Source of the DNA: Acidobacteriaceae bacterium
GTDB lineage: Bacteria > Acidobacteriota > Terriglobia > Terriglobales > Acidobacteriaceae
Direction: 5' to 3'
Assembly (NCBI GenBank): GCA_030041515.1
Contig: JASHNS010000098.1
Location: 62,001-126,000 of the forward strand
DNA length: 64,000 nucleotides
Below, one piece after another: positions 1 through 7,935 of the stretch (position 1 is its first letter; the number at the start of each line of letters is the position of its first letter). A program made the position numbers and the translations under genes. Under the pieces are notes generated by a model. That model searched no databases and had not been told where the DNA came from. It was given only the letters and a program-made list of their open reading frames with translations.

Positions 1-2295
1 CATACCGCCATCGTCCATGCCGACCGCCGCAGCCAGGCCCGCTTCTCCGGCCACGGCTCGGCCATGGCCCAGGTCTACAACCACATCATCATGCCGCTCG
101 CGAGCACCCGCGACCGCATCACCCAGATCCGCTGGGGCATTGCCGACTTCCGCCACCGCTTCGGCCGCCTCCCCGAAGGCATGTGGCTCCCTGAAACCGC
201 CGTCGATTCCGGCTCCCTCGACCTCCTCGCGAAGCACGGCATCCGCTTCGTTCTCCTCGCGCCGCACCAGTGTGCCGCCATCCGGCCCCTTGCCTCGCCG
301 CGCTCTGCCGCGACCCTCAAAGCCTCCTCGCATCCCAAAGACAAATCCGAGCCCGCCTGGACCGAGACCCCCGACGCCACCGTCGACACCACCCACCCCT
401 ACCTCATTCGCCTGAAAGAAGGCCGCAGCATCGCCGTCTTCTTCTACGACGGTCCCCGCTCCCGCGCCATTGCTTTCGAAGGGCTGCTCAACAACGGCGA
501 AACCTTCGCCCAGCGCCTCATGAGCGGCTTTCACCCCGACACCGGCCACGCCCAGCTCGTCCACGTCGCCACCGACGGCGAGAGCTATGGCCATCACCAC
601 AAATACGGCGAAATGGCCCTCGCCTGGATGCTCCACTTTGTCCAGGATGAGGACCACCGCCCCGAGCAGGAAGACATCCACCTCACCAACTACAGCGAAT
701 TCCTCACGAACCATCCACCCCAGTTCGAGGCCCGCATCGTCGAGGACACCTCCTGGTCCTGCGCCCACGGCGTCGAGCGCTGGCGCTCCGACTGCGGCTG
801 CTCCAGCGGCCATCCCGGCTGGAACCAGAAGTGGCGCACGCCCCTCCGCGAAGCCCTCGACTGGCTCCGCGACACGGTCGCTCCCCTCGTTCGCGAAGCC
901 TCAGCCCCGCTCTTCACCGACCACGACGAGGCCCGCAACGGCTACATCTCCGTCATTCTCGATCGCTCGCGCGACTCCCGCGACGCCTTCCTGGCCGCCC
1001 ACGCCACCCACAAACTCTCCACCAGCGAGCGCGTCCGCGCCTTCATGCTCATGGAGCTGGAACGCCACGCCCTGCTCATGTACACCAGCTGCGGCTGGTT
1101 CTTCGACGACATCTCCGGCATCGAGACCATTCAGATCATCGCCTACGCCAGCCGTGTCCTGCAGTTGGCCGCGGAGCTCTTCGGCGACCGCGCCGCCGGC
1201 CTCGAAGACGAGTTCGTCCGCCGCCTCGCCGCCGCCAAAAGCAATGACCCTGACCAGAAGGACGGCGCCGCCATCTACAACCGCTACGTCCTCCGCATGC
1301 GGGTCGGGCTCGAGCAGGTCGCCGCGCACTACGCCATCAGCTCCATCTTCACCAGCTATCCCGACGAGGCCGACCTCTTCTGCTACTCCGTCCGCCGCCA
1401 GTCCTACGAAGCCGTCTCCTCCGGCCGCGTGCGCCTCGTCATGGGCCAGGCTCAGGTCTCCTCCCGCATCACCGAAGCCTCCGAAACCGTCGCCTTCGCC
1501 GTCTTTCACTTCGGCGACCAGAACATCACCGCCGTCGTCAAGCCGTGGAATCCCAAAGAGATCGCCGCCTGGCAGCAGTTCGTCGCCGACGCCAAAGACG
1601 CTGTCAGCCGTGCCGACTTCCCCCAGGTCGTCCGCTGCTTCGATCGCGAGTTCGGCCCCCAGGCCTACTCCATCCGCTCCCTCTTCCGCGACGAGCAGAA
1701 ACGCATCCTCGACATCCTGCTCACCAGCACCATCTCCGAGGTGGAAAGCAGCCTCTCCACGATCTACGAGAACCAGGCCTCGCTGCTCCACTTCCTCACC
1801 CAGAGCGGACTGCCCCAGCCGCCGGCGCTCACCCTGGCTGCCACCTTCGCGATCAATGCCGGCCTCCGGCGCGCGCTCGAAAGCGACCCCATCGACGCGG
1901 TCCAGGCCCGCATCTGGCTCAACCTGGCCCAGTCCGATCAGGTCATCCTCGACCGCCCCGCCCTCGGCTACCTCGTCGACCTGCGCATGAAGCGGGCCAT
2001 GCTCGACCTGCACGAGAGCCCCGAAGAGGTCACCCTCGACAACGCCCTGCTGGTCGCCCGCACCATCTCCGAGCTGCCCTTTGACCTCAACCTCTGGCAG
2101 GCCCAGAACCTCTGGTATGACATCTACCGCAACCGGCGTGAGGAGCCACCCTCCGAGGAGTGGCTGGAGAAGCTCAAGGACCTGGGCCGGCTGATGCACA
2201 TCTCGGTCGAGGACATCGTCTCCGAGGAGACGAACGGCAACAACCACGAAGCGGCCGCCATCCGCCCCGAAATCGGTCTCCCACCCCTATCGTAA
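1..2295 (+). CDS. Glycoside hydrolase family 57-type protein with DUF3536 (5' end outside window)
   Basis: The reading frame is open from base 1 (it begins HTAIVHADRRSQ), so the true start lies upstream; 764 residues are visible. The early segment contains ARFSGHGSAMAQ followed by the conserved stretch RFGRLPEGMWLPETAV, which is typical of GH57 (alpha-amylase/4-alpha-glucanotransferase-like) proteins carrying a C-terminal DUF3536 region. WLPETAV belongs to the GH57 catalytic region. Further on, HKYGEMALAWML and the cysteine pair in DCGCSSGHPGWNQKW are also typical of the family. The C-terminal ~300 residues are helical and presumably DUF3536. The expected role is cytoplasmic alpha-glucan (glycogen-type) processing. 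The family call is firm; the exact substrate is not determined. Confidence 0.88.
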   Translation, partial: HTAIVHADRRSQARFSGHGSAMAQVYNHIIMPLASTRDRITQIRWGIADFRHRFGRLPEGMWLPETAVDSGSLDLLAKHGIRFVLLAPHQCAAIRPLASPRSAATLKASSHPKDKSEPAWTETPDATVDTTHPYLIRLKEGRSIAVFFYDGPRSRAIAFEGLLNNGETFAQRLMSGFHPDTGHAQLVHVATDGESYGHHHKYGEMALAWMLHFVQDEDHRPEQEDIHLTNYSEFLTNHPPQFEARIVEDTSWSCAHGVERWRSDCGCSSGHPGWNQKWRTPLREALDWLRDTVAPLVREASAPLFTDHDEARNGYISVILDRSRDSRDAFLAAHATHKLSTSERVRAFMLMELERHALLMYTSCGWFFDDISGIETIQIIAYASRVLQLAAELFGDRAAGLEDEFVRRLAAAKSNDPDQKDGAAIYNRYVLRMRVGLEQVAAHYAISSIFTSYPDEADLFCYSVRRQSYEAVSSGRVRLVMGQAQVSSRITEASETVAFAVFHFGDQNITAVVKPWNPKEIAAWQQFVADAKDAVSRADFPQVVRCFDREFGPQAYSIRSLFRDEQKRILDILLTSTISEVESSLSTIYENQASLLHFLTQSGLPQPPALTLAATFAINAGLRRALESDPIDAVQARIWLNLAQSDQVILDRPALGYLVDLRMKRAMLDLHESPEEVTLDNALLVARTISELPFDLNLWQAQNLWYDIYRNRREEPPSEEWLEKLKDLGRLMHISVEDIVSEETNGNNHEAAAIRPEIGLPPLS

Positions 2296-2436
2296 CCAGA
2301 TGGTATACTCGCCTGACTTACCGGAAGTTAGAGCGAGGTTTGATGGGGTAGCTTGCCAGTTATCTTCTAACGGGAAGTTGCCGCATCGGTCACGATACGA
2401 ATCCCCCGCGCGGCAGGCAGGAGAAAAGCCTCGCCG

Positions 2437-2613
2437 GACCGCCGCGCGCCACCGCCGGCAGCTGGTAGCAGATGCTCTTGTGCTCTTGCCCGCCCCGGTG
2501 GGCATCACCAGCAGCGCGTCGCGGCCGCCGGCCACCGCGCGGCAAACGGCTTCCTGGTTCTCCCGGAATCCGGGAAAGCCAAAGGTGGTCCTGAGCAGGG
2601 AGACGAGATCCAT
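2437..2613 (-). pseudogene. recQ: Truncated, frameshifted 5' fragment of a RecQ-family DNA helicase
   Basis: Reading down from an ATG at 2613, the peptide MDLVSLLRTTFGFPGFRENQ continues to VMPTGAGKS. This is the RecQ N-terminus (F-G-x-x-x-F-R-x-x-Q motif and Walker A). The frame then breaks. The expected continuation ICYQLPAVARGG is present in a second frame, displaced by an 8-bp tandem duplication at 2473-2488. After ARGG (about 2437) all similarity to RecQ stops, and no downstream helicase sequence is seen anywhere in the window. This is therefore a dead remnant, about 60 codons of a gene that normally has 500-700. It lies between the GH57 gene and the Shedu gene and probably marks an insertion or deletion boundary. 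Confidence 0.72.
2473..2488. repeat. 8-bp tandem duplication (tgctcttg x2) in recQ Walker A
   Basis: The octamer tgctcttg occurs twice head to tail at 2473-2480 and 2481-2488. Removing one copy restores a continuous RecQ frame through G-K-S-I-C-Y-Q-L-P. The duplication is therefore the frameshifting lesion. Confidence 0.85.
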
Positions 2614-2740
2614 GGCGCTTGCTTATGGTGACACGTCGCGAGCAGGACCGACAGATCGCCGAGGTCACCGCGCCGGGCGCGCAGGCGGGCGGCGGGATGG
2701 ATCTCGATGTGGGCCAGCGTCAAGTGGCCGCTCTGTGAGG

Positions 2741-3889
2741 TCACGACTCTGCAAGATCAACGATGAACTTCGCGCGTTCGTACAGTTCATCGAACGTCAC
2801 AATTTCAGGCTTAACTACGTTTCTCCGGAAGAGCTCGAACGAACGGTAACGGTCCTTGTGGATTCCGTTATTGCCGGCGAATGCGTCTAGCGAACCTACG
2901 ACCAGAAAAGATCGAGGCTGATAGGTGAATATCTCCTCACCGGTCGGATTTCCCGATTTGTATTGCGGTTCCAATTTCTCGACGGCTCGGCGTATCGCCT
3001 GCTCAACCGTGACCTGGCATTGTGCGACTGCGCCCGCCAGCTCATTCGAAGGCGCCCAGCATGACGGCCGGTATTCGGATGATTGGACCAGCGGAGTGGA
3101 GTGCTTCTTAATCTCGACAAAGCACAAGGCCTCGATAGCACCTCGTGACTTTAGCACCCCGTCAGAGCGCTTACCACGCTGCCAGAGGTCACTTCCGCTC
3201 ACGGCCTGCTCCAGCTTCCGCTCGTTTAAGTTCGATAAGAAAAGATACGTTAGCCCGTAGCCAAAGATCCAGACGTTTTGCTCAAAGAAAGCTTGCCAGT
3301 CCGCCTCCGGCGTATCGGACTCGTTGAGCAATTCTCTGTACCGCTCCAATTGCTTCTTTCGATAGCCGATGGCGACTATATCCGAGGTGGTAACCTCGGA
3401 TTTCAGGGCCTCCATAACTAAGTCATGATTTTCCGAAATCAGCAATCGCGCTTGATCGGGCGACAATAGCAACTTGCGGAGTTCATCGTCCGCAACATTT
3501 AGGCGATTATCGTCGGCAAGGTGGAGCCTCTTCATGTTGAGAATGAATTCGATCAAGCGGAGAACCTCATCGCCGTGGAAAGAGAAATGCTCCCTGATCG
3601 GCGTTCCGGTCCGCACGATATACCGCTGTATCTGAAGCGTGAAGATCTGACGGTCGTCCTCGTAAAACTTGGCTACGATTTCCGAGCGGCCACCTTCGGT
3701 GATGCGTATTCGTTGGCTCCCGAGCTCCTGCACAAACTGGTGTGACTCCGCGCCATCGATCACCTTTGACGCTATGCGAATGCGACGTCCGGATTCTCCT
3801 CGAACGAACGGGCCGGATGAGACGCTTCGGCTCACGTAGGTCTTCTCAGGCTTTTTGTTTCGGTAATACTCGAATGGGTCCTCTTGCAT
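2741..3889 (-). CDS. sduA: Shedu-family anti-phage nuclease (SduA, DUF4263)
   Basis: This 382-residue protein has a C-terminal DUF4263/Shedu domain (about residues 190-350). It contains the conserved EADWQAFFEQNVWIFGYGL segment (195-213). A PD-(D/E)XK-type core follows: D243, then E259-I-K261 in LCFVEIKKHSTPL, and then YRPSCWAPSNELAGAVAQ, a strongly conserved Shedu block. Shedu is a known single-gene defence system in which the SduA nuclease limits phage. The N-terminal ~185 residues are variable across the family and probably form the sensing or regulatory part. The gene is divergent from the zinc-motif gene at 4111, with 221 bp between them, and sits beside a broken recQ, a typical accessory setting. 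The start at ATG 3889 is the first in frame. The family call is confident; activity is inferred from the intact catalytic residues. Confidence 0.87.
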   Translation of the reverse strand: MQEDPFEYYRNKKPEKTYVSRSVSSGPFVRGESGRRIRIASKVIDGAESHQFVQELGSQRIRITEGGRSEIVAKFYEDDRQIFTLQIQRYIVRTGTPIREHFSFHGDEVLRLIEFILNMKRLHLADDNRLNVADDELRKLLLSPDQARLLISENHDLVMEALKSEVTTSDIVAIGYRKKQLERYRELLNESDTPEADWQAFFEQNVWIFGYGLTYLFLSNLNERKLEQAVSGSDLWQRGKRSDGVLKSRGAIEALCFVEIKKHSTPLVQSSEYRPSCWAPSNELAGAVAQCQVTVEQAIRRAVEKLEPQYKSGNPTGEEIFTYQPRSFLVVGSLDAFAGNNGIHKDRYRSFELFRRNVVKPEIVTFDELYERAKFIVDLAES

Positions 3890-4110
3890 AACACGAGCCT
3901 CGCTTGCGGGTCCATTCTAGATTGATTTGGGTAGCGCCGCCGGAAAATGCGATTTCTTCCCGCCCCAAGAGGAGCTTCTGAAAGCTCGCCGCCTTGGCGA
4001 CGGGCAACTCCCGGGACGTTGCGCAATGCTTCTGCCCACAATGACTATCTCAGCTACCTCTGCCGGACCACCAAGGGCGGAGGACCAGCTCGCAGTACAC
4101 TTGGAGCGCA

Positions 4111-5103
4111 ATGATGCCCTCCGACACAGAACTGACGCTCACTCCTCCTGCCTACTTATACCAGGACGCTCGGAGGTTTCTAAGGTTCCTACGGGTAGCC
4201 GCTCAGAAGCACTCAGTTACCGTCACCGTCTCGATCTCCACAGCCGGAACGTTCAGACTGTCGATACCCGCCAATCAGTCGGCCGGGTTGGACGCCTTTC
4301 TTCAGGAGATCACTTTCCAGCACGGCCTCTACTACTACCTTTGCGCTGCTTCGAACAGAAGAGATGTAGCGCGGCTGATCGTGAAGCCAATCATTGAGGG
4401 CCTGCTGCACTCCCAGTATGACGTTGCCTATCCAGTGCAGATCCAGAAACACCTACTGGAGGGAACGCCGGACTGGGCCGGGGGAGCTTTTCTTGAAGGC
4501 ACGGCGCAGCAATACGAGATTCTGCTCCAAAAGCACAAGCTGAAGATGATCACCCCGTATGAATTCGTCCGCGATCTGGACGATCTTCTGACGGAATTCA
4601 TGCTCCAACAGCTTGAGCACCCTAAAGGTCAGCAAAGCCCAAAGTTCAACGTGCTGGTGGGGATGTGCGGCCAAAAGGACGTCCTGCGGACGAAGGAGGC
4701 CAGGAAACTCTTCAACCGTGTCCACTCCTTGAGGACAAAGGGGCTCCATCGCTTGGAACGCGAGATCCCAGATTCAGAAGTGACGGAAATCGCGCAGGAA
4801 GTCTACTACCTCTTCCAGTGGCTTGACGACTATTGGAGAGCGCAGGATGAAAAGACGGTTCTGCTCTCCGGCAGAAAATACAGAAGAATTCGATATGGCA
4901 AGGAGCCAATCCCGAAGGGCGCGCCGATCGATTTCCGAACGCTCTGGGAAGAGCTAATTACCCGCCCCTGTGGCGATTGTGGGGTGATTCAGGGCGAGCT
5001 GCATCTGGACGGATGCGACCTGGAGCGCTGTCCTCGCTGCGGGGGCCAATTCATGTGCTGCGAATGCAGGCTCACGCAGGACGACCTTAGAAATGCAGAA
5101 TAG
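4111..5103 (+). CDS. Unknown protein: possible HEPN-type (R-x4-H) domain plus C-terminal Cys-rich zinc-binding tail
   Basis: The protein has 330 residues and belongs to no family I can name. Residues ~195-245 (KEARKLFNRVHSLRTKGLHR, then a helix ending FQWLDDYW) have the layout of HEPN domains. R208 and H213 form an R-x4-H pair at the end of a helix, as in HEPN ribonucleases. The C-terminal tail (287-319) holds CGDC, then H298, C302, C307-x2-C310 and CCEC. This is a H-x3-C-D-x-E-x-C-P-x-C-G-G-Q type zinc-binding motif seen at the ends of many uncharacterised proteins. No signal peptide or membrane segment is apparent, so it is probably cytoplasmic. It is divergent from the Shedu nuclease gene, and the context suggests a defence or toxin-like role. 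The domain layout is read by eye and the function is inference. Confidence 0.6.
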   Translation: MMPSDTELTLTPPAYLYQDARRFLRFLRVAAQKHSVTVTVSISTAGTFRLSIPANQSAGLDAFLQEITFQHGLYYYLCAASNRRDVARLIVKPIIEGLLHSQYDVAYPVQIQKHLLEGTPDWAGGAFLEGTAQQYEILLQKHKLKMITPYEFVRDLDDLLTEFMLQQLEHPKGQQSPKFNVLVGMCGQKDVLRTKEARKLFNRVHSLRTKGLHRLEREIPDSEVTEIAQEVYYLFQWLDDYWRAQDEKTVLLSGRKYRRIRYGKEPIPKGAPIDFRTLWEELITRPCGDCGVIQGELHLDGCDLERCPRCGGQFMCCECRLTQDDLRNAE

Positions 5104-5424
5104 GTCCCGAAAGATGGGCCCGTCGTCAGTTGGCGCCCAATCGCCGAGTCGCTCATTGAACCTGGGTAGGCGACGGGGAGGGAACTACCCTCCAGCGATC
5201 TGCCGTTGAAAGACCGTCGTTGTCGTATCAACGGCCCCTGGATCTCGCGGCCTGGGCTGGCCGCTCCCTCCGACGGATCGCGCACCAATCCTCTGCCCTC
5301 CGCGTCCTCCGTGGTGAGCGGCGCTGTCCGGCCCATCCCTTACTTCCGTACTCCGCGGACGCCGGTTTTTCCTTGATCGAATTCCCGCCGTGTGCCATCC
5401 TCGAATCAGGAAACGTGTCTTCCG

Positions 5425-5448
5425 AAGGGCCGCTCGCGAGCGGCCCTT
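5425..5448. repeat. 24-bp perfect palindrome (possible hairpin terminator)
   Basis: The two 12-bp arms, aagggccgctcg and its exact complement, meet with no loop. The palindrome is GC-rich, but neither side carries a clear T-run. A terminator role for the convergent genes ending at 5103 and 5850 is possible but not demonstrated. Confidence 0.6.
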
Positions 5449-5507
5449 TCGCTTGGGCTGGAAGCGCGCGGCAGTCCGCCATTCGCCGCTTTGATGGAGA
5501 CAAAGGG

Positions 5508-5597
5508 CTTCGAGGGTAATACCCGCAGGGTATTACCCAGCAAGTCCAGTGAATGCAGGTAAGTACAGGAGGCCTAACCCTCAAAAACATTTTCTCC
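5508..5597. repeat. ~90-bp palindrome-bearing intergenic repeat, copy A
   Basis: It begins cttcgagggtaataccc and forms a perfect 11-bp stem, gggtaataccc / gggtattaccc (5514-5524 and 5528-5538), with loop gca. After 42 bp it ends in tcaaaaacattttctcc. Copy B has the same order and spacing. The arrangement looks like a REP/MITE-like family element. Confidence 0.7.
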
Positions 5598-5704
5598 GCA
5601 CCGGCACGGAGGGCGGCAGTCTGCGGGTAGCCAGCAGCCGGAAGCTGGTAGCTGGTAATTGGTAGCTCGAAGCGCGCCGCAATCCGCGATGCGGACACAG
5701 AGGA

Positions 5705-5795
5705 CTTCGAGGGTAATACCCTCAGGGTATTACCCCGGAAGTGGTGCGAATTCAAAGACTTCCCACTTGGCCACCTCTTCAAAAAATGTTCTCCC
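5705..5795. repeat. ~90-bp palindrome-bearing intergenic repeat, copy B
   Basis: It starts with the same cttcgagggtaataccc and has the same perfect 11-bp stem (5711-5721 and 5725-5735), with loop tca. After 43 bp it ends in tcaaaaaatgttctccc. The stem is fully conserved while the loop and the internal segment differ, which suggests that structure is what is maintained. Confidence 0.7.
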
Positions 5796-5849
5796 GGAAG
5801 GAGCGCGATGCGCGCCGATGTTCGTGAAAGCTCCGCTGGCAGCCAGCAG

Positions 5850-7832
5850 TTACTGCTGCGGCACGTTGACATCGAAGTGGCCGCCGCGGACGCTGGCCAG
5901 TTCCGGATTGCCTGCGGCGACCGAGGCCGGCAGCGGTTTGCCGCCCATGGCGTTCGGGGCGGCGGGATTCGACCAGACGGCGCCGACCTCGACCTGCTTC
6001 TGGTTCTGGGCGACGAGGTTGTCGTGGCGGCGGCGCTGCTCGTCGATGTAGGCTTCGACGACCCGGGCCGCGATGGGAGCGGAGTACGCGCCCCAGCCAC
6101 CGTGCTGCCACAGCACCTCGACCACAATGTCCGGATTGCGCCGTGGCGCGATGCCGACAAACCAGGAGTCGGCGCGCTGGGCGCCGGTGCCCAGGCTCTG
6201 CGCGCCGGCGCTGTGGCTGACCACCTCCGCCGTGCCGGTCTTGCCGCCGAAGTCGATGCCCGCCAGCCGGGCCGCGACCGCCGTGCCGCCGGGCCCGTTG
6301 ATGGTGTTGTACATCGCGTCGGTGATGAGTTCCCAGTTGGCGGTGGTGAGCGGGATGCGCGCATCGCCGGAGCCGGGGTAGGTGTCCAGAATGTACTGGC
6401 GCATGTCGTCGCTCAGCTCGCTGGGGAAGACGACGTGCGGGCGTTTGAGGACGCCGCCGGAGGCGATGCCTCCGATGGCGCGCGCCATCTGGATGGGCGT
6501 GACGGCGACCGCGCCCTGGCCGATGCCGACCGAGGGCGTCTCGCCTGGATACCACTTCTGATGGAGGGTCTGGAGCTTCCACTCGGTCGAGGGCATAATG
6601 CCGGCGGCTTCGTTGGGCAGGTCCACGCCGGTGCGTTCGCCGATGCCCACGGAGTGGGCGTATTTGGCGATGGTGTCGATGCCGAGTTTGGTGGCCAGCA
6701 CGTAGAAGTAGCTGTCGCAGGACCACGGGATGGCGTTTTCGATATCGACTTCGCCGTGGTGGCGATCGCAGGCAAAGAAGTGGCCGTAGAGCGTGACGCC
6801 GCCCTGGCAGTCGACGTCGAGGGTCTGGGCGATGTTCTCCTGCAGGCCGGCCAGCGCCATGATGATCTTGAAGGTTGAGCCGGGCGCAAGCTGCGCCTGG
6901 ATGGCCTTATCCATCAGCGGGTGCTCCGGATTGGTGATGAGCTGGTCCCAGTCGGCGCGGGAGATGTGCACGGAGAACTCGTTGGGATCGAAGGCGGGGC
7001 GGCTGACGAGGGCGAGGATTTCGCCGGTGTGCGGGTCGATGGCAACGACCGCGCCTTCGCGATCGCCGAGGGCATCTTCGGCGGCCTTCTGCAGGTCGAG
7101 ATCGATGGTGAGCTTGAGGCTCTGGCCGGGCGTGGCCGGTTCGATGCCCAGGCGGCCGACTTCGCGGCCGTGGCTGTCGACGGCAATATCCTGGGAGCCG
7201 TCGACGCCGCGCAGAATGCGATCGTAGGAGGCTTCAACGCCGGACTCGCCGACCACGTCGCCGGGCTGATACCAGGCGTAGCGGGGATCGTTGTCGAGCA
7301 TCTGCTCCGAGACCTCGCCGACGTAGCCGATGAGGTTGGCGGCGAATCCGCCGCTGGGGTAGAGGCGGCGTTCTTCCTGGATGGTGTCCAGTTCGGGCAG
7401 CTCGTTTTTGTGGGCGGCGATGAACTCTTCTTCGTCGGGGGTGATGTCCTGCTTGAGCGGCAGCGGCTGGTAGTGCGGCGCGTAGCGGTACTTGCGCAGG
7501 ATGGCCTGGATCTGCTCGACGGTCATGTTCAGGCCGCGGGCGATCAGCGGGAGGTCGGGGGTGATGTCGTGGCCCTGCTCGCGGACCAGGAAGCAGGAGA
7601 CGGAGGGATAGTTGTCGACAATCAGGCGGCCGTAGCGATCGAAGATCTTGCCACGGGGGGCGAGGATGGGAACTTTGCGGATGCGGTTGGCTTCCGCCAG
7701 GGCGTGGTAGTTCTGGCCGCCGACCACCTGCAGGCGCCACAGGCCGAAGACGAGCGTCGCCAGCACCGCCGCGATTACATACTGGACGACGGCGAGGCGG
7801 ACCGACGGCAATTTCTCTTCGCGATTCAGCAC
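5850..7832 (-). CDS. mrdA: Penicillin-binding protein 2 (peptidoglycan DD-transpeptidase)
   Basis: The 660-residue class B PBP has an N-terminal membrane anchor (about residues 13-36) followed by the PBP dimer domain (RIRKVPILAPRGKIFDRYGR). The transpeptidase domain shows all three signatures: S319-T-F-K in QLAPGSTFKI, S371-C-D in IPWSCDSYF, and K531-T-G in FGGKTGTAE. The VGIGQGAVAVTPIQMA stretch is diagnostic of PBP2. It cross-links peptidoglycan in the periplasm during elongation, normally with RodA and MreBCD. None of these partners is adjacent here, which departs from the common mreBCD-mrdAB order. It is divergent from the LacI-type gene, 103 bp apart. Length and motifs are normal. Confidence 0.95.
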   Translation of the reverse strand: MLNREEKLPSVRLAVVQYVIAAVLATLVFGLWRLQVVGGQNYHALAEANRIRKVPILAPRGKIFDRYGRLIVDNYPSVSCFLVREQGHDITPDLPLIARGLNMTVEQIQAILRKYRYAPHYQPLPLKQDITPDEEEFIAAHKNELPELDTIQEERRLYPSGGFAANLIGYVGEVSEQMLDNDPRYAWYQPGDVVGESGVEASYDRILRGVDGSQDIAVDSHGREVGRLGIEPATPGQSLKLTIDLDLQKAAEDALGDREGAVVAIDPHTGEILALVSRPAFDPNEFSVHISRADWDQLITNPEHPLMDKAIQAQLAPGSTFKIIMALAGLQENIAQTLDVDCQGGVTLYGHFFACDRHHGEVDIENAIPWSCDSYFYVLATKLGIDTIAKYAHSVGIGERTGVDLPNEAAGIMPSTEWKLQTLHQKWYPGETPSVGIGQGAVAVTPIQMARAIGGIASGGVLKRPHVVFPSELSDDMRQYILDTYPGSGDARIPLTTANWELITDAMYNTINGPGGTAVAARLAGIDFGGKTGTAEVVSHSAGAQSLGTGAQRADSWFVGIAPRRNPDIVVEVLWQHGGWGAYSAPIAARVVEAYIDEQRRRHDNLVAQNQKQVEVGAVWSNPAAPNAMGGKPLPASVAAGNPELASVRGGHFDVNVPQQ

Positions 7833-7935
7833 GGCTGGCGCTGCTCCGGGCCCGCGTCGTGCCAGGCGGGCAGTTCTGGGTGGGTGGACTGCTGACAGGA
7901 TACCGCGATTTGGGGCGGTTCCCGCGCACTTTCAG

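Larger units (their letters stand above)
5104..5849. other. 746-bp non-coding stretch with hairpins and repeats
   Basis: I see no convincing gene here. The long minus-strand frame crossing it from the PBP2 region is an out-of-frame shadow of PBP2. The stretch contains a 24-bp perfect palindrome (5425-5448), two ~90-bp repeat copies (5508-5597 and 5705-5795) and a short gctggtag-type direct repeat near 5644-5668. It separates the accessory patch from the 3' end of the PBP2 gene. Confidence 0.6.

Noticed and set aside
901-2247. 448-codon minus-strand frame opposite GH57
   Set aside because: It is Val/Gly/Asp-rich antisense of a high-GC gene; no domain is recognisable.
5425-5448. Palindrome as a definite terminator
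   Set aside because: It has no T-run on either side and is hundreds of bases from both flanking stop codons; left as a hairpin.
5228-6364. 378-codon minus-strand frame across the repeats and the PBP2 end
   Set aside because: It is out of frame with PBP2 over the region of overlap and runs through the intergenic repeats; Arg/Ser/Pro-rich.
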